In this document: one piece after another, positions 44,401-56,086 of the stretch | Position numbering within the stretch: the first letter of the stretch is position 1 | Layout: every line of letters starts with the position of its first letter | Origin: Chamaecrista fasciculata | Lineage: Eukaryota; Streptophyta; Magnoliopsida; Fabales; Fabaceae | Direction of reading: 5' to 3' | NCBI GenBank assembly: GCA_003254925.1 | Contig: QANZ01002401.1 | Coordinates: 59,452 to 123,451 of the forward strand | Length of the DNA stretch: 64,000 nucleotides | Position numbers and translations under genes: made by a program | Notes under the pieces: generated by a model | What the model was told of the DNA's origin: nothing | What the model saw: the letters and a program-made list of their open reading frames with translations, nothing else | The model's database searches: none

Positions 44401-45091
44401 GAAAAAAAAAAAACTTTCTCTCTCTTTTTTTTCTTGCCCGGACCCATTAAGGTTATGTCCAGGTCCAGACCCAGACCCATAGGGTAAATTTCAAGGTCTC
44501 TATTGGGTCTGGGTATCTTGATCATCCCTACTTTTCAGCTACTGTGGTCATATCTCTGTTTCAAGTCTAAATGCAATGAGTTTGGAGGTGTGAGTTACTC
44601 TTCTTAGATTCTTTTTTTGCTTAATTGGAAATTGTTAATAAATGTGTCAAATTGAGTTTCAAAGTGAGTTTAATTAAGACAAAAATGAGAAAAGTTATAA
44701 AAGAAATATTTTCAAACCCACTTTCGATCTCAATTAAATCGACTCATAGCTCTAAACTTATTACGTTCAAATTTGAAATGAGGAAAATATGACTAACTTC
44801 ACTCGTTTAATATTGAAACAAGCGATTTACTTTTAGGGTTTGATTTGACATTATTTGTTAATGACCCCAATTAAATAAAAAACAACTTATAAAAAATATA
44901 TAATATTTACATTTGAACTTGAAAGTTGAAACGAAAAAAATATAACTACACATAATAATTGAAAAAAAAAAAAATTATAAAATACGTTGGACTAATTTTA
45001 CAAGATAAAAGTTGAGTTAAAACTCATCCTGGATAGATAAGAGCAAAGGTATAATAACTTAACCTAAAATTTTTATTGATATTTAATTTAA
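44401..45091. other. Spacer with MITE pieces
   Basis: 44440-44530 contains GGTCCAGACCCAGACCC and GGGTCTGGGTATCTTGATCATCCC, typical of a plant hAT-type MITE end. 44640-45010 is another worn copy of the shared MITE interior. No gene. Confidence 0.4.
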
Positions 45092-45749
45092 GGGAAGATT
45101 ACACTTTGGTACCTTGTGCTTTAGTCATATTTCACTTTAGTACCTTATGGTTTAAAAAGTGACACTTTGGTACCCTGTGGTATTCTCCGATAACACTTTG
45201 GTACCCTGAGCTTTAATTCCGTTAGAAAATTGACAGAAATTTAAATTTTTGGAGCTATTTTGTAATTTTAAGTTTTAACCCTAACAAATTTTGCAAAAAT
45301 TAAATATTGACCCCCAATATTTTTAGAAAATTACAAACAGGTCACTGGATACATATTATATAGGCATTAAAATGAAACTATAAAAAATAATTTGGGGCTA
45401 TTTTGTAATTCTATCTTCTATCCTATATTTGTCAAAAATTATGTTTTGACCCCAAAAATTTTTATAGTTTTCATTTTAGTCCCTAGATAATATGTATTCA
45501 AGACTTGTTTATAATTTTCTAAAAATATTGGGGTCAATATGTAATTTTTACAAATTTTGTTATGGCTAAAATTACAAAATAGCTCCAAAAATTTCAATTT
45601 CCGTTAATTTTTTAACAGAATTAAAGCTCAGGGTACCAAAATGTTAACAGAAAATATCACAGGATATCAAAGTGTCACTTTTTAAACCACAAAGTACCAA
45701 AGTAAAATATATATGACCAAACTACAGGATACCAAAATATAATTTACGT
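45092..45749. mobile_element. Foldback MITE, GGTACCAAAGTG family, complete
   Basis: The left half carries CACTTTGGTACCTTGTG, TTTCACTTTAGTACC and CGATAACACTTTGGTACC. The right half carries their complements (GGGTACCAAAATGTTAAC, ATCAAAGTGTCAC). The interior has ATTTTTAGAAAATTAC blocks that are also inverted. About 658 bp, longer than the 397-bp member at 11444. Confidence 0.75.
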
Positions 45750-46594
45750 TTAAATCAAAATGTAATACTTCACTATCATGGACGATTGTCATAATTAAGA
45801 AATGGAACAACGAATGATGTAAAAATTATAAAGTCTACTATGTATAGTCACATATATAGAGAACAGATGTGGACATTTTCAGATGAACTATGCCTCTTTC
45901 CAACTAACATAAGCAGAAGTTGATGTTTAAATTTGTTTATGTTCACTCATATTAGTGTATGAGAAGCCAACTTTTGAAGGCTTGAGCATCAACTTCTATA
46001 TTGTATACACTATAATTAAGTTGGCGTTCAAATTAACTTGTAATTGATTGTCTTTGAACATGTTATTAGGCTTTTTATTTTTGTTTCTTACTAACATTTT
46101 TTTAAAAAAATTATTTTATTTGAGACACTATTGCGTGATATTAAATATAAACACTTTTGATCTTCTCTTTGTGTATGCAGCAACCAATTGGTCAGCAGCA
46201 AACCCTTAAATAAAGTTCAGATCCGTAAAGGACTAGTCCTTAAGCCATCGGGCTGGAAATACCTTGGGCAACAAAAAAAAATATAAATACTTCTTTCAAT
46301 AGATATTTAAACCTAAGTTTAATTTATATTATTATCAAAAACGAAAACTCCTTTTATATATTAGTACAAAGGGAGTTAAGTGACAAAATATGTGAGTACA
46401 AATTGGGCTTGCATGGTTCCAAATAAAAGTTTGGACTCATACCTTCCACAAAGGGAAAGGAGTTTCCTTTAATTTGCACTACAAGAATTATAGTAATATT
46501 GCCAAAGTTCTCTTTAGAAAAAAAAATTAGGGAAGGTTGTTTATATTTATTTTTCATAAAATTTTCAAATTGTAAATTTTATTTATATTTTTTT
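45750..46594. other. AT-rich spacer
   Basis: About 46190-46280 ends GGACTAGTCCTTAAGCCATCGGGCTGG...ATACCTTGGGCAAC(A)n, the same SINE-like tail as at 20100-20170. CACTACAAG at about 46478 resembles a CACTA terminus, without a partner. No gene. Confidence 0.4.
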
Positions 46595-46905
46595 ATGAAA
46601 CATGGACACTTCATTTTGAAAGCGTGTTACCGTGTCGGATACATGTCCGTGTCCGACACCCATACAATACTCACACAACACATATTCATAAGTTTCAAAA
46701 TATAAAATTAATTTTTGTGACTTTAATATGACAAATAGTAGAAAATAATGATACATATGACATATATTATGAATAGATATTATAATTTTTAAAATTTTCA
46801 TCAAAATTAATTAATTTTTAATTATATATATGTCATATAATTTTAAGAATTTGATGTGTCTGTCTGTATCTGTGTCTCATATTCGTGTGTCCGTGTTTTT
46901 CCAGC
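46595..46905. mobile_element. GAAACATGGACAC foldback element
   Basis: The left end ATGAAACATGGACACTTC with GTGTCGG...GTGTCCG blocks pairs with the right end GTGTGTCCGTGTTTTTCCAG. Same family as 32888-33170, more diverged. No clear target duplication. Confidence 0.55.
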
Positions 46906-47260
46906 TTTAGCACTCACTCTGCCAAAAATTGGGGAAAACATTAGATCAAACCAGTATTTAAATATATTTAAGTTCATTCGAAAAATAAAACAAGGTGATT
47001 GGGCTGATCAATAAAAATTTAAGGCCCAATGAATTTTGCAGCGATAATCTAGAAAAAAATTTTGAGCCCAACAAATATTATCATTTTGATTCAAGAAAAT
47101 ATTAGGACTTCTATAAGTTATACTTAGATTTTTATAAAATATAAAAATCTAAGTTATAAAAAGATTTAGCTAAGGAGTTGTTTTTGACAAAAAAAAAAAG
47201 AAAAAGCTAAGGAGTTGTTTTATATGAGAGAAAATAATTCACATATATCTCTCACGGTTA
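46906..47260. other. AT-rich spacer
   Basis: No gene or clear repeat. Confidence 0.5.
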
Positions 47261-47790
47261 TTTTGGTCCTAAATATATGTCCTAATGTTTATTTTGGTCC
47301 ATTATATTTCAAAATGTTCAAACTGGTTCTAAATGTTGGCAAAATGATTCATTTTGGTCCTAAATATTGGTAAAATATTTTGTTTTGGTCCCAAACTATT
47401 GAATTTGTTCATATTTCTCTCTTCTCTCATTTCAAGTTCAAAGAACTTGTTAAGAGGAACTTATAGATCTAAATTCGTCACATTCAAATTTGAAACGAGA
47501 AAGATATTATCAACTTTGTTTGTTTGACTATGAAAGGAGAAGTCTACTCTTAGGACCGATTTGGTTTCATTTGTTAACAACTCCAACTGGATAGAGAAAG
47601 TAATATTTGAGAACAATACGTAGCTCTAAACTCGTCACATTTGAACTTGAACAAGCCATATTCAATAGTTGGGACTAAAATGAAATATTTTGCAAACATT
47701 TAGGACCAATTTGAACATTTTGAAACATAATGAACCAAAATAACATTAGTGCATACATTTAGGACCAAAATGACCCTTGACCTTTTTTAT
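47261..47790. mobile_element. Foldback MITE, TTTTGGTCCTAAAT family
   Basis: The left arm (TTATTTTGGTCCTAAATAT, GTTCAAACTGGTTCTAAATG) pairs with the right arm (TTTAGGACCAATTTGAACATTTTG, ATACATTTAGGACCAAAATGACC). The centre contains the recurrent AGCTCTAAACTCGTCACATT segment. Confidence 0.65.
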
Positions 47791-48039
47791 TTATCAAAAT
47801 TTAGTCTAAATTAAAACAAAATTTGATTTTTATTTAAATTTTCTTTTTATTTTATATATCATTAAAATAAAAAATCAGAGTCTAGATTCAATTTCTTTTT
47901 TGGTTTTAACTTTTAAACTTTATGAAAAATAAAAAAAAATACTAAATAATAATAATAATTAAAAAAAAAAAAAGAATAGAGCATTCGAGCGGGAAGAGTA
48001 ATTTTTTTTTTTTAGATTTTGGTGAGTGCCCATCTCAAA

Positions 48040-48205
48040 ATCCCCAATTTCTTCCAATTTCAGTCTTCTGTGCGCCTATGCTCTTTTTCCCGCGCTCAAC
48101 CTCGATTGGATCTGACGGCCACCCTAAGCCCCCGTTCAACGTCGCCGGCGCTGACGTCATCCTTCACCGTCGTTCGCATCGCTGTTATCAACTTTTCCGT
48201 TAAAG
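48040..48205 (+). promoter_or_regulatory. Probable 5' untranslated first exon of the 48976 gene
   Basis: A GC-richer stretch (CCGCGCTCAACC, ACGTCGCCGGCGCTGACGTC) ends at a good splice donor (AAAG/GTATT, 48205/48206). The matching acceptor is at about 48893 (TTCGTAG/ATC), upstream of the ATG at 48976. Inferred from splice signals and base composition only. Confidence 0.45.
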
Positions 48206-48975
48206 GTATTTCTACTTTCTCCACTAAGGGCTGTTAGTGCTTAAAATTGTTTGAGTTCAGATTAGTGTTGGGTTTGATGAAGTTCTGTAAAAATTAATCA
48301 TGCTATGATGGGTGTTTTCTCTTCCTTGATGCCGGTCTTGAGTTGCAGACGAGCATGATTAGTGAGATGCTGAGTTCAGATTAGTGTAGGATTATAACGA
48401 TGTAAGATGTTACTTGGAGTTCTGTAAAAATTAATCTTTCTATGATGCTTATTTTTTACTTTATTGTGCTGAAACGTCGCTGTTTAATGAGATTTTGCTT
48501 AAATTTAGTTTTGGGGTAAAATAAAGCGAGATGGTAGATGGGTTTTAGGTTAAGTTTAATGCATAAATGGTTTATTTTTCGCTAGTCATGGACTGAGATT
48601 TACTTACTAGAATGTTGAGTTCTTGACTTCAGTAAGGTAAGATGCCAAATGGGGTTGTGGATTGAACTTACTATTCTGAATGATTTGATTTTCATTGCAT
48701 TTGGGTGAGGGTTTTTTGTGATGTTAGAAGCAACTTCCAGAATGTTTTGAGCTTTGAGGTATTTTGGGACTAATTCTGGGCATTGTTCTATGGCTAAACG
48801 AATTTTGTAAATTGGCATCTTTCTCGGCTTTCTCTCTCATTTTTAGCACTAAATAAATATCGTCTTCTCTCCTCTCACTTTTTGTATTCGTAGATCTCTC
48901 ATTTCTAGGTCTCTGGACAACCCAAACCCAACTGACAAGTGTTTCTTGAGACTTGCAAGTGAGGTGAGTTAAATA

Positions 48976-50420
48976 ATGTTTGGAAGAATCCGAGCATCAC
49001 CTTCGTCACTAGAAACCTTGGAGGGATCACCATCCAAGATTCTCAAAGATGATTCTTTCTCCATATATGGTACAATTTCGTTCTCCCTATTCTGTAATCT
49101 GTGTTTCTATATCTACGATTGAACTGATTGGAGTGACTTCGTTTCAAATGTTGGATTCAGTATTTTCATTTTTCACTGTGGGTTGTCTATTCGGGGTCTG
49201 AATTTGTAATTGGAAAATGAGATTAGTTTTGAACCATGTATTATCTACAACTTCAGATCTCGCTGGATTTTTATTTTTGGAAAAATAAAACACCAAAGCT
49301 TTCTAGTAGTTGCCGTGAGTTATATTAATTTAAGAAATCACCCATTGATAAATCTAAACTTTTTCATGAGAACTTTTCAGATAAATGCCTACAAAGTAAT
49401 AAAAAGTCTGGGCCACGAGGTAGCAGAAGTTCAACGTGAATTACAACGATCTATAGTAGTAAGGATTATAAAAAAAAAGTGTGTGAATAAGAGAGAATAC
49501 GTAAGTCCTTTGCGGAGGAGCGTGAGAAGGATATATGTTTAAGTAGTTATCAAAGTGTTTAGTGGGCTGACATCAAATAGTTAGTAGGTAATAGGTTGTT
49601 AGTGAAGTTTGACCATGTCTGTCTACATGTGTATTAGTAAGATGATAATCAAGTCATGGATTTATCACCCATTAAACAAAAGAGGAAGATACTTTCTAGT
49701 TTTGGTAAGGTATTTTCTTCGCACTTCAAATATTGTAACAGCCACTTTGTTATTGTTCTCTTAATCATTCACTTTTTCATCATCATGAATTCTACTTTCC
49801 GTAGAGTCAATGGTCACCACTTTGTTACTGTGACTTAAGCCCTGTGAGACAATCTGTCTGTATTGTTATGTAGCATGAAAATCATAAAACGATAATCAAA
49901 TTTGGAGTAGCAACATAGTGCAGGCACTCTTAACTGATGAAATTCCTTTCGTTCCTGGCTTTCCCACACAGAGACTACTCTCATGAAACTAAAATTGGGT
50001 GCTCAACGTGATCCAAGTGCCTTCTCTAAAGAATCTAATGAGAATATAAATGATTCTGCAATTAGCTCATCCTGCGTTGAGGGAATGAATGTGGAGTCAA
50101 ATTTTATTTCAGCAAGTGCTTCAAGTTCTAAGCATATACAAAGCTCTGGAAGTGATAGCATGATGATAATAGACACGGATTGCTCTTCGATAAATACATC
50201 ACCCAATTGTAATCAACCAAGGCACAATGATGTTTCAATTATTCATTTCTTTTCTAAATTCAAGGATTCCAGACGCACCAATGACTCATGCTGTGGAGGA
50301 GAGTCAGTATCAACAGAAAATGGTTTTGCTGGGTCTGTTTCATCAAGTGCTAGTGAATCTCATTACAGAAGTGAAACAGAAAGTACCCAGTCATCACCAG
50401 TTTGTGAGTTGTCAGAATAA
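48976..50420 (+). CDS. Uncharacterised Ser-rich protein, 180 aa, two exons
   Basis: Exon 1 is 48976-49069, the intron 49070-49971 (GTACAA...CACACAG) and exon 2 49972-50420; the split codon is G/AG (Glu). The protein starts MFGRIRASPSSLETLE, followed by SKILKDDS, and across the junction reads SIYETTLMKLKLGAQRD. The rest is Ser/Asn/Glu-rich with runs such as SASASSSKH and SSSASESHYR, and one hydrophobic block IIHFFSKF. There is no signal peptide, membrane segment or enzyme motif. The opening SS.ETLE...SKILKDDS...MKLKLG looks like a conserved block of a small plant-specific family of unknown function, but I cannot name it. A spliced 5' leader is likely (see 48040-48205). The low-complexity C-terminal part is probably disordered. 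A nuclear or regulatory role would be a guess. Confidence 0.7.
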
Positions 50421-51311
50421 AGCTGGGTTCTAGACTTATTTGTTGTGTTGTATCTCCTTGTTATAGCTCACAGCATGAGTGTGTACTATGTAGTATCTAT
50501 TATTTAAAATGCATGTAGAAAAGTTGAGGCTTGTAACAAATTCAGAAAGCAAGTCTCATGATTTGCTGACTAATTTTTCTCCCTTGATGACTTGCGCTGT
50601 ATTCATACTATCAAATTTTTAGTTCAATGTTCATTTGCTTTAAAATTAGTTAAAAAAACCATAAAAAATTAATTAAAAGAAACTAATAAAGTTTACAATA
50701 TATCTCGGTGGGTCACTATCATCCATGGTGTTGGACAATGACACAATTAGCCTGTTTATTTTCAGGTGCGACTAAAAGATTTTTCTTGAAGAGGCAGAGC
50801 TACTAAAGTTTTAACTCTTCAAAAGTCTCAATAAATATATTTTTCGGATTAGAACTTGTGTCTTCTTTTCATTGGGATGAGGTTTCTATTACCACAAGTC
50901 TAATACATGTAAAGGGAATCTGTAGGAAGATGCAATTCTAACTAAGAATATGTAGGCAGCGCCACTCAACTTGTTGCCCTTTTTTCTTCTCTTTTCTTCT
51001 TTCCTATTTATTTCTTTTATTTCAGGAGTTTGAGTTTTGTTTCTTCTCTTTTCTCATAGGATTGAGAGATTTCTTCACTCTTAATGAGAATTATCCTCTT
51101 TTCAAAGTACTATTGAATGTTGAATGTAATTATTTCTCTTAATGAAAATTTAAACTTGAGTTCATAACTTTATAAGATATTAGCTCTTTCTCCTAAATCA
51201 AATTCCCATTAATATTTGGTAAATGAATTGATAGAAATTGGTGAACATAAAATTTTGATACCATTGCAAAGATGATCTCTGTTTTCTTATTAAAAACATA
51301 ATTTATAAAGA
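50421..51311. other. 3' flank of the 48976 gene
   Basis: AATAAAGC overlaps the stop region (50416 onward) and could be a polyadenylation signal. 50480-50850 resembles 57010-57290 downstream of the MCTP gene (TACTATGTA.TAT, TGTTCATTTGCTT, TCAATAAATAT). No gene. Confidence 0.45.
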
Positions 51312-51835
51312 AAAGGCCAAAGTTTCAAATTGGTCCCTTATGTATAGGGTAAATTTTAAATTGGTCCCTTGTCTTCATTTGTTTCAAATTAGTCTTACAT
51401 GTTTCCATACTATTTCAAATTGCCTCAAAACCTACTTTCGAGATACGATTTGGCCTCATTTACTAGTGATCTTAACTAGGTAGAGAAAGAATTTTTTTTA
51501 AGAGTTAGCACATAATTTCGTACTCATCGCATTTGAACTAGAAACAGGAGGGATATGATCAATTTCATTTGTTTGACCGTGAAATGAGTTACCCACTTTT
51601 GGGACTCAATTTGATCTCGTTTGTTGATGGTCACAAAGTATTCGTCAAAAGAAACTCCTAGCTTTAGATTCGTCACATTTGAACTTGAAATGAGATATAT
51701 ATTACCACATTTAATATTTTTTGGACCAATTTAAAATAGTATAGAAACATGTAGAACAAATTTGAAACAAAGAAAAGTTCAGGGATCAATTTAAAATCCA
51801 CCCCATACATAAGGGACCAATTTGAAACTTCTCCA
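51312..51835. mobile_element. Foldback MITE, TTTCAAATTGGTCCC family
   Basis: The left end AAGTTTCAAATTGGTCCCTTATG pairs with the right end CATAAGGGACCAATTTGAAACTT. The interior has the shared AGCTTTAGATTCGTCACATT segment. About 520 bp, non-autonomous. Confidence 0.75.
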
Positions 51836-51904
51836 AAAAAAATATATATTCTTACACTTTTAGTTTGATGTTAATTGTGTAAGCACGATTATCTCTTTTT
51901 TTTT

Positions 51905-52079
51905 TGTAGTAGAAAAGGTTAGGTGAGTTGGGCTACGGGACTCACCAAGGCCAAAGCATACCTCTAGATTCTATGAGCGCTTATAGAAGTACTTATAGCT
52001 CGCCTACCAACAATACCCTCACGTCGGCAGCGAGAATCGAACTCACGATCTTGTATATTATGAGTCGACTCCTTACACT
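51905..52079 (-). mobile_element. tRNA-derived SINE, second member
   Basis: The minus strand holds the B box GTGAGTTCGATTCTCGC (about 52029-52045) and TAAGGAGTCGACTCAT (A-box side, partly lost). The body (GCGCTCATAGAATC, GGTGAGTCCCGTAGCCC) matches 37405-37590. Confidence 0.65.
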
Positions 52080-52482
52080 AATTTTCTTTGCAGGCAACAA
52101 CTTAATTACATATATTTGGAAAGCAAAACAATCCCAAATTAAACTCCACAATTATGTTTGTTATCTAAAATTTAATATTTATGTCGGGAATTCAACATTC
52201 TCTCCCAAAAAAAAAACATTATCTCCTCCCTATATTTTATTCTCCACCAATCCAAACATAGCATAAATTCAATTTTCAAGTCATAAATTTTCTCATAATT
52301 CATACGGTCATACCATCAAAACAAAATTTTGTAACCCAAAATGAAGTTTAGTTTTCATCTTACTTATACGCATTATTAGCAATTTAATTTTTTATCGTTA
52401 GAAACGAACCATACAATGGTGGATCAAACTATACCTGTAGCAGTTACCTCTCCTATAAATTTCGAAGGCGATGGTAAATGAG

Positions 52483-52890
52483 ACGTGGGCCATGGAATTA
52501 ACTTCAAATAATTAATTCTAATTTCTTATTTCTCTATTTTCCCTCTCCTCGTATCTTCCTCTAACTGTTACCTTTCATGATACATACATACACAAAAGAA
52601 TCATTCTCAATTTCTATTGGCCAAAAAAAAAAAATTCTCAATTTCTCACATTAATCTTTTCCCAGAAATGGTTTTCAAATGAAGATTTTTAAGCAAACCA
52701 CTTACTGAAACGTCGACCATGGAATTAACTTCTATTAATTAACTTTGTTTTCTTTTTCTCATTGATTCCTTCCCTTTTTTCCATCGGTTACATTTCATGA
52801 TACATACACAAAAGAATCCTTGTTGATTTCTCACATTGATTGCTCCCAGAAATGGCTTTTAAATGAAGATTCTTTAGCAAACCCATTACT
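52483..52890 (+). repeat. Imperfect tandem duplication, about 228-bp period
   Basis: CCATGGAATTAACTTC (52491 and 52719), TTTCATGATACATACA.ACAAAAGAATC and CCCAGAAATGG.TTT.AAATGAAGATT (52663 and 52849) recur in the same order. It lies in the upstream region of the MCTP gene. Confidence 0.65.
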
Positions 52891-53147
52891 AAGTTTTTCT
52901 ATTCTCCATACTCAGATTCTTTCAGGTTGCTCCCTTGTTTATGCCTTTCCCGAATTTTATCTCTCAACTTTGAAACCTTGTTTCAGAAATACTCCAGGTA
53001 GTGACTATGCTTGCTCTTTTCGGGTTCTATACTGTTTATTTTATGAGAAGTTTCATGAATATGGTTTTTAAGTTTATTTGTGATCATCACTTTCTATGAT
53101 CTCTGAAGTAAAATGGTAATCTCCAGACCACTTCCAAATTTTTCATG

Positions 53148-53595
53148 CACTTTGTTGTCAGTTATGATAGACAGTATTTTGCAAAAACCTGTAATTGGTC
53201 GGTATTCTGTGAAGCATAGGTATTTTCCTTAGTAAAATGCCTTTTCTCACTATCAAGCACTACTTCAAGAACAAACTCAACACTCATTCATAATAGAGAG
53301 GAAACAACACTTCAAAATGTTCTTACACAATTCATATTTTTTGTACTGCTGAATTATTTACATATTCACGCACTTTGTTGTCAGTTATGATAGTGACAGT
53401 ATTTTGCAAAAACCTGTAATTGGTCGGTATTCTGTGAAGCACAGGTATTTTCCTTAATAAAATGCCTTTTCTCACTATCAAGCACTACATCAAGAACAAA
53501 CTCAACACCCATTCATAATAGAGAGGAAACAACACTTCAAAATGTGCCTACACAATTCATATTTTTTGTACTGCTGAATTATTTACATAGAGCTG
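53148..53595 (+). repeat. Tandem duplication, 223-bp period, in the MCTP leader region
   Basis: Two adjacent copies, 53148-53370 and 53371-53595, almost identical (CACTTTGTTGTCAGTTATGATAG through CTGCTGAATTATTTACATA). The second ends about 120 bp before the MCTP ATG. A splice acceptor (TTTTCTAG at about 53685-53692) just before the ATG suggests that the repeat lies in a 5' leader intron. Confidence 0.85.
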
Positions 53596-53713
53596 TATTC
53601 TATATTCATGCCACTACCTATTTTTCTAGTATTTCTGTTTGATGTATTAGCAGGTGATTGGAATAGCTATTGAATATAAATATCTTTTCTAGGCAATTTT
53701 TACGGACAACACA

Positions 53714-56086
53714 ATGGTGAATCAAAATCAAAAGAAGCCCCATGAAGATTTCTCTCTTAAAGAAACAACTCCAAACATCGCTGCTGGAAGAGTCATAAGT
53801 GGAGACAGGCTTCCCACCGCCTTCGGCCTTGTCGAACAAATGCACTTTCTCTTCGTGAGGGTGGTTAAAGCCAGAGACTTACCAGCAATCAATGGCTGTA
53901 GTGCTTGCAGCCCTTATGTGGAAGTGAAGCTTGGAAGCTTCATAGGAACGACTTGTCTCTTTGGCAAGACTCGAAACCCAGAATGGAACCAAGTCTTTGC
54001 TTTTGCAAAAGATCGGATTCAGGATTTAGTTTTGGAAATTCGAGTGAGGGACAAGGCAATTTGTGTTGAAGAAATTATGGGTCGAATTTTATTCAGTGTA
54101 TCAGATATTCCTATGAGAGTCCCACCAGATAGTCCATTGGCTCCACAATGGTATAGGCTAGAAGATCGAAATGGGGTGAAACTGAAAGGAGAATTGATGG
54201 TATCTGTTTGGATGGGAACCCAAGCAGATGAGGCTTTTCCTGATGCTTTCCACACAGATGTTGCAGCAGCTACAGGTGGTGACAATGTTGCTTACACTCG
54301 TTCGAAAGTGTATATTTCTCCTAGGCTTTGGTATCTAAGAGTGAATGTGATTCAAGCCCAAGATTTACTGATCAACAACAAAAATGGTAACTCTGATATC
54401 TTCATCCAAGCTGTTCTTGGGAGTGTGGCACTGAGAAGTCGCCCCATCAGGATAAACCCGAACCCGGTTTGGAATGAGGATCTGATGTTTGTTGCAGCAG
54501 AACCCTTTGATGAATCTTTGGTTCTGAGTTTAGAGCAGGGGAATCCAATTTCAAATTCAAATAAGTGCGAAAGGGTGGGAATTTGTGTCATTCATTTGAA
54601 GAATGTGGAGACAAGAATAGATGCTGAACCCCTGGATAGCAGATGGTACAAGCTCGAGAAACCTAAGAAGTTTCACAAGTGTGAGAAAACGAACAAGATC
54701 AGTGAGGTTGACGAAGAAGAAAAAGAAGAGGACAAGTTCACGACAATGCTTAACATGAGGATTTCTTTGGATGGTGGGTACCATGTTCTTGATGAGGCTA
54801 CACAGTACAGCAGTGATCTCAGCCCATCATCTAAAAGCTTGAGAAAATTGGGAATTGGGGTTTTGGAATTGGGCATTCTGAATGCCATGGGGCTATCACC
54901 AATGAAGAAGGACAATAGAACCGATGCTTACTGTGTAGCCAAGTATGGCCCAAAATGGGTCAGAACAAGGACTATAGTTGATAGCCTTTCTCCAAAGTGG
55001 AATGAGCAATACACTTGGGAAGTCTATGATCCCTGCACGGTAATTACAGTAGTAGTGTTTGATAACAGCCATTTACGGGCAGGAAAAAATGCTGAAGCAT
55101 CAGTAGATAAGAGAATTGGAAAGGTAAGAATCAGGCTTTCCACACTTGAAACTAATAGAATCTACACCCACTTTTACCCACTCATAAACTTACAACCTCA
55201 AGGAGCCAAAAAAATGGGAGAAATCCAATTGGCTGTGAGATTTTCTTGCCCATCTTTGCTAAATGTCTTACAAACCTACGCACAACCTTTGCTTCCTATA
55301 ATGCACTACATGAGCCCATTGTCTATATTTCAACTAGACAGTTTAAGAAACCAAGCAGCACAGATTACCTCACTGAGACTAAACAAAGCCGAACCACCAT
55401 TGAAGAGAGAGGTTGTGGAGTACATGCTTGATGTGAGAGGAAACACGTGGAGTATGAGGAGAGGAAGAGCTCAATTCCAGAGAATCCTCAGTGTTCTGAG
55501 CTGTCTATTTTATGTCTGCAAGCTGTTCGACGAAATTCGCCAGTGGAAAAGCTCAGTCAAAACAATAATTGCCTACCTCATCTTCCTCTTCTTGATCTTC
55601 TTCCCGGGAAAAATCATTCCGGCAACGTTTTTCCTCCTCGTCGGGATGGGAATCTGGCGGTACCGATCGAGGCCGAGGCATCCGACGCACATGGATCTGA
55701 AGTTGTCTCACGCGAATACGGTGACGAACGAAGAATTGGAGGAGGAATTCGACGGATTCCCGTCGAGATTCAACGGCGATAATCTGAGAAAGAAGTATGA
55801 TCGGTTGAGAGGGATTGCCGGAAGACTGATCGGCGTGATGGGAGATTTGGCAACGCAAGGAGAGAGGTTTCAGTCTCTGTTGAGCTGGAGAGATCCAAGA
55901 GCGACGGCTCTGTTTGTGATTTTCTGTTTGATCGGTGGGATCATGAGCTGGATCGTTCCTTTTAGGGTTTCGATCTTCGTTTTGGTGACTTACATGGTGA
56001 GGCCTCTGAGGTTTCGATTCGATGCGCCTGCGATTCCCAAGAATTTCCTCAGGAGGATGCCTGCCAAATCAGATGGCATGCTTTGA
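53714..56086 (+). CDS. Multiple C2 domain and transmembrane region protein (MCTP/FTIP-like), 790 aa
   Basis: An intron-free coding exon, as is usual for plant MCTPs. Three C2 domains are visible: about 43-165 (FLFVRVVKARDLPA), 205-315 (YLRVNVIQAQDL) and 380-510 (GVLELGILNAMGL, TDAYCVAKYGPKWVRTRT). The C-terminal plant region PRT_C (about 555-790) has two hydrophobic segments, about 616-648 and 731-761, and ends LRFRFDAPAIPKNFLRRMP. Family members anchor in the endoplasmic reticulum and tether it to the plasma membrane, notably at plasmodesmata; FTIP1 helps move the flowering signal FT. The length matches the FTIP1-size class (about 790 aa), not QUIRKY (about 1080). The first C2 lacks the usual Asp cluster (DLPAINGCSACSPY), so it is unlikely to bind calcium; the third keeps K.DNRTDAY. 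An acidic linker (EVDEEEKEEDK, 331-341) precedes C2-3. A single paralogue, so which MCTP it is remains open. Confidence 0.92.
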   Translation: MVNQNQKKPHEDFSLKETTPNIAAGRVISGDRLPTAFGLVEQMHFLFVRVVKARDLPAINGCSACSPYVEVKLGSFIGTTCLFGKTRNPEWNQVFAFAKDRIQDLVLEIRVRDKAICVEEIMGRILFSVSDIPMRVPPDSPLAPQWYRLEDRNGVKLKGELMVSVWMGTQADEAFPDAFHTDVAAATGGDNVAYTRSKVYISPRLWYLRVNVIQAQDLLINNKNGNSDIFIQAVLGSVALRSRPIRINPNPVWNEDLMFVAAEPFDESLVLSLEQGNPISNSNKCERVGICVIHLKNVETRIDAEPLDSRWYKLEKPKKFHKCEKTNKISEVDEEEKEEDKFTTMLNMRISLDGGYHVLDEATQYSSDLSPSSKSLRKLGIGVLELGILNAMGLSPMKKDNRTDAYCVAKYGPKWVRTRTIVDSLSPKWNEQYTWEVYDPCTVITVVVFDNSHLRAGKNAEASVDKRIGKVRIRLSTLETNRIYTHFYPLINLQPQGAKKMGEIQLAVRFSCPSLLNVLQTYAQPLLPIMHYMSPLSIFQLDSLRNQAAQITSLRLNKAEPPLKREVVEYMLDVRGNTWSMRRGRAQFQRILSVLSCLFYVCKLFDEIRQWKSSVKTIIAYLIFLFLIFFPGKIIPATFFLLVGMGIWRYRSRPRHPTHMDLKLSHANTVTNEELEEEFDGFPSRFNGDNLRKKYDRLRGIAGRLIGVMGDLATQGERFQSLLSWRDPRATALFVIFCLIGGIMSWIVPFRVSIFVLVTYMVRPLRFRFDAPAIPKNFLRRMPAKSDGML

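Noticed and set aside
48019..48237. 72-codon frame in the probable 5' leader
   Set aside because: It runs through the predicted splice donor at 48205/48206 and shows no conserved features.
55447..55782. 111-codon frame inside the MCTP gene
   Set aside because: It is an alternative frame of the real coding exon with no similarity to any family.
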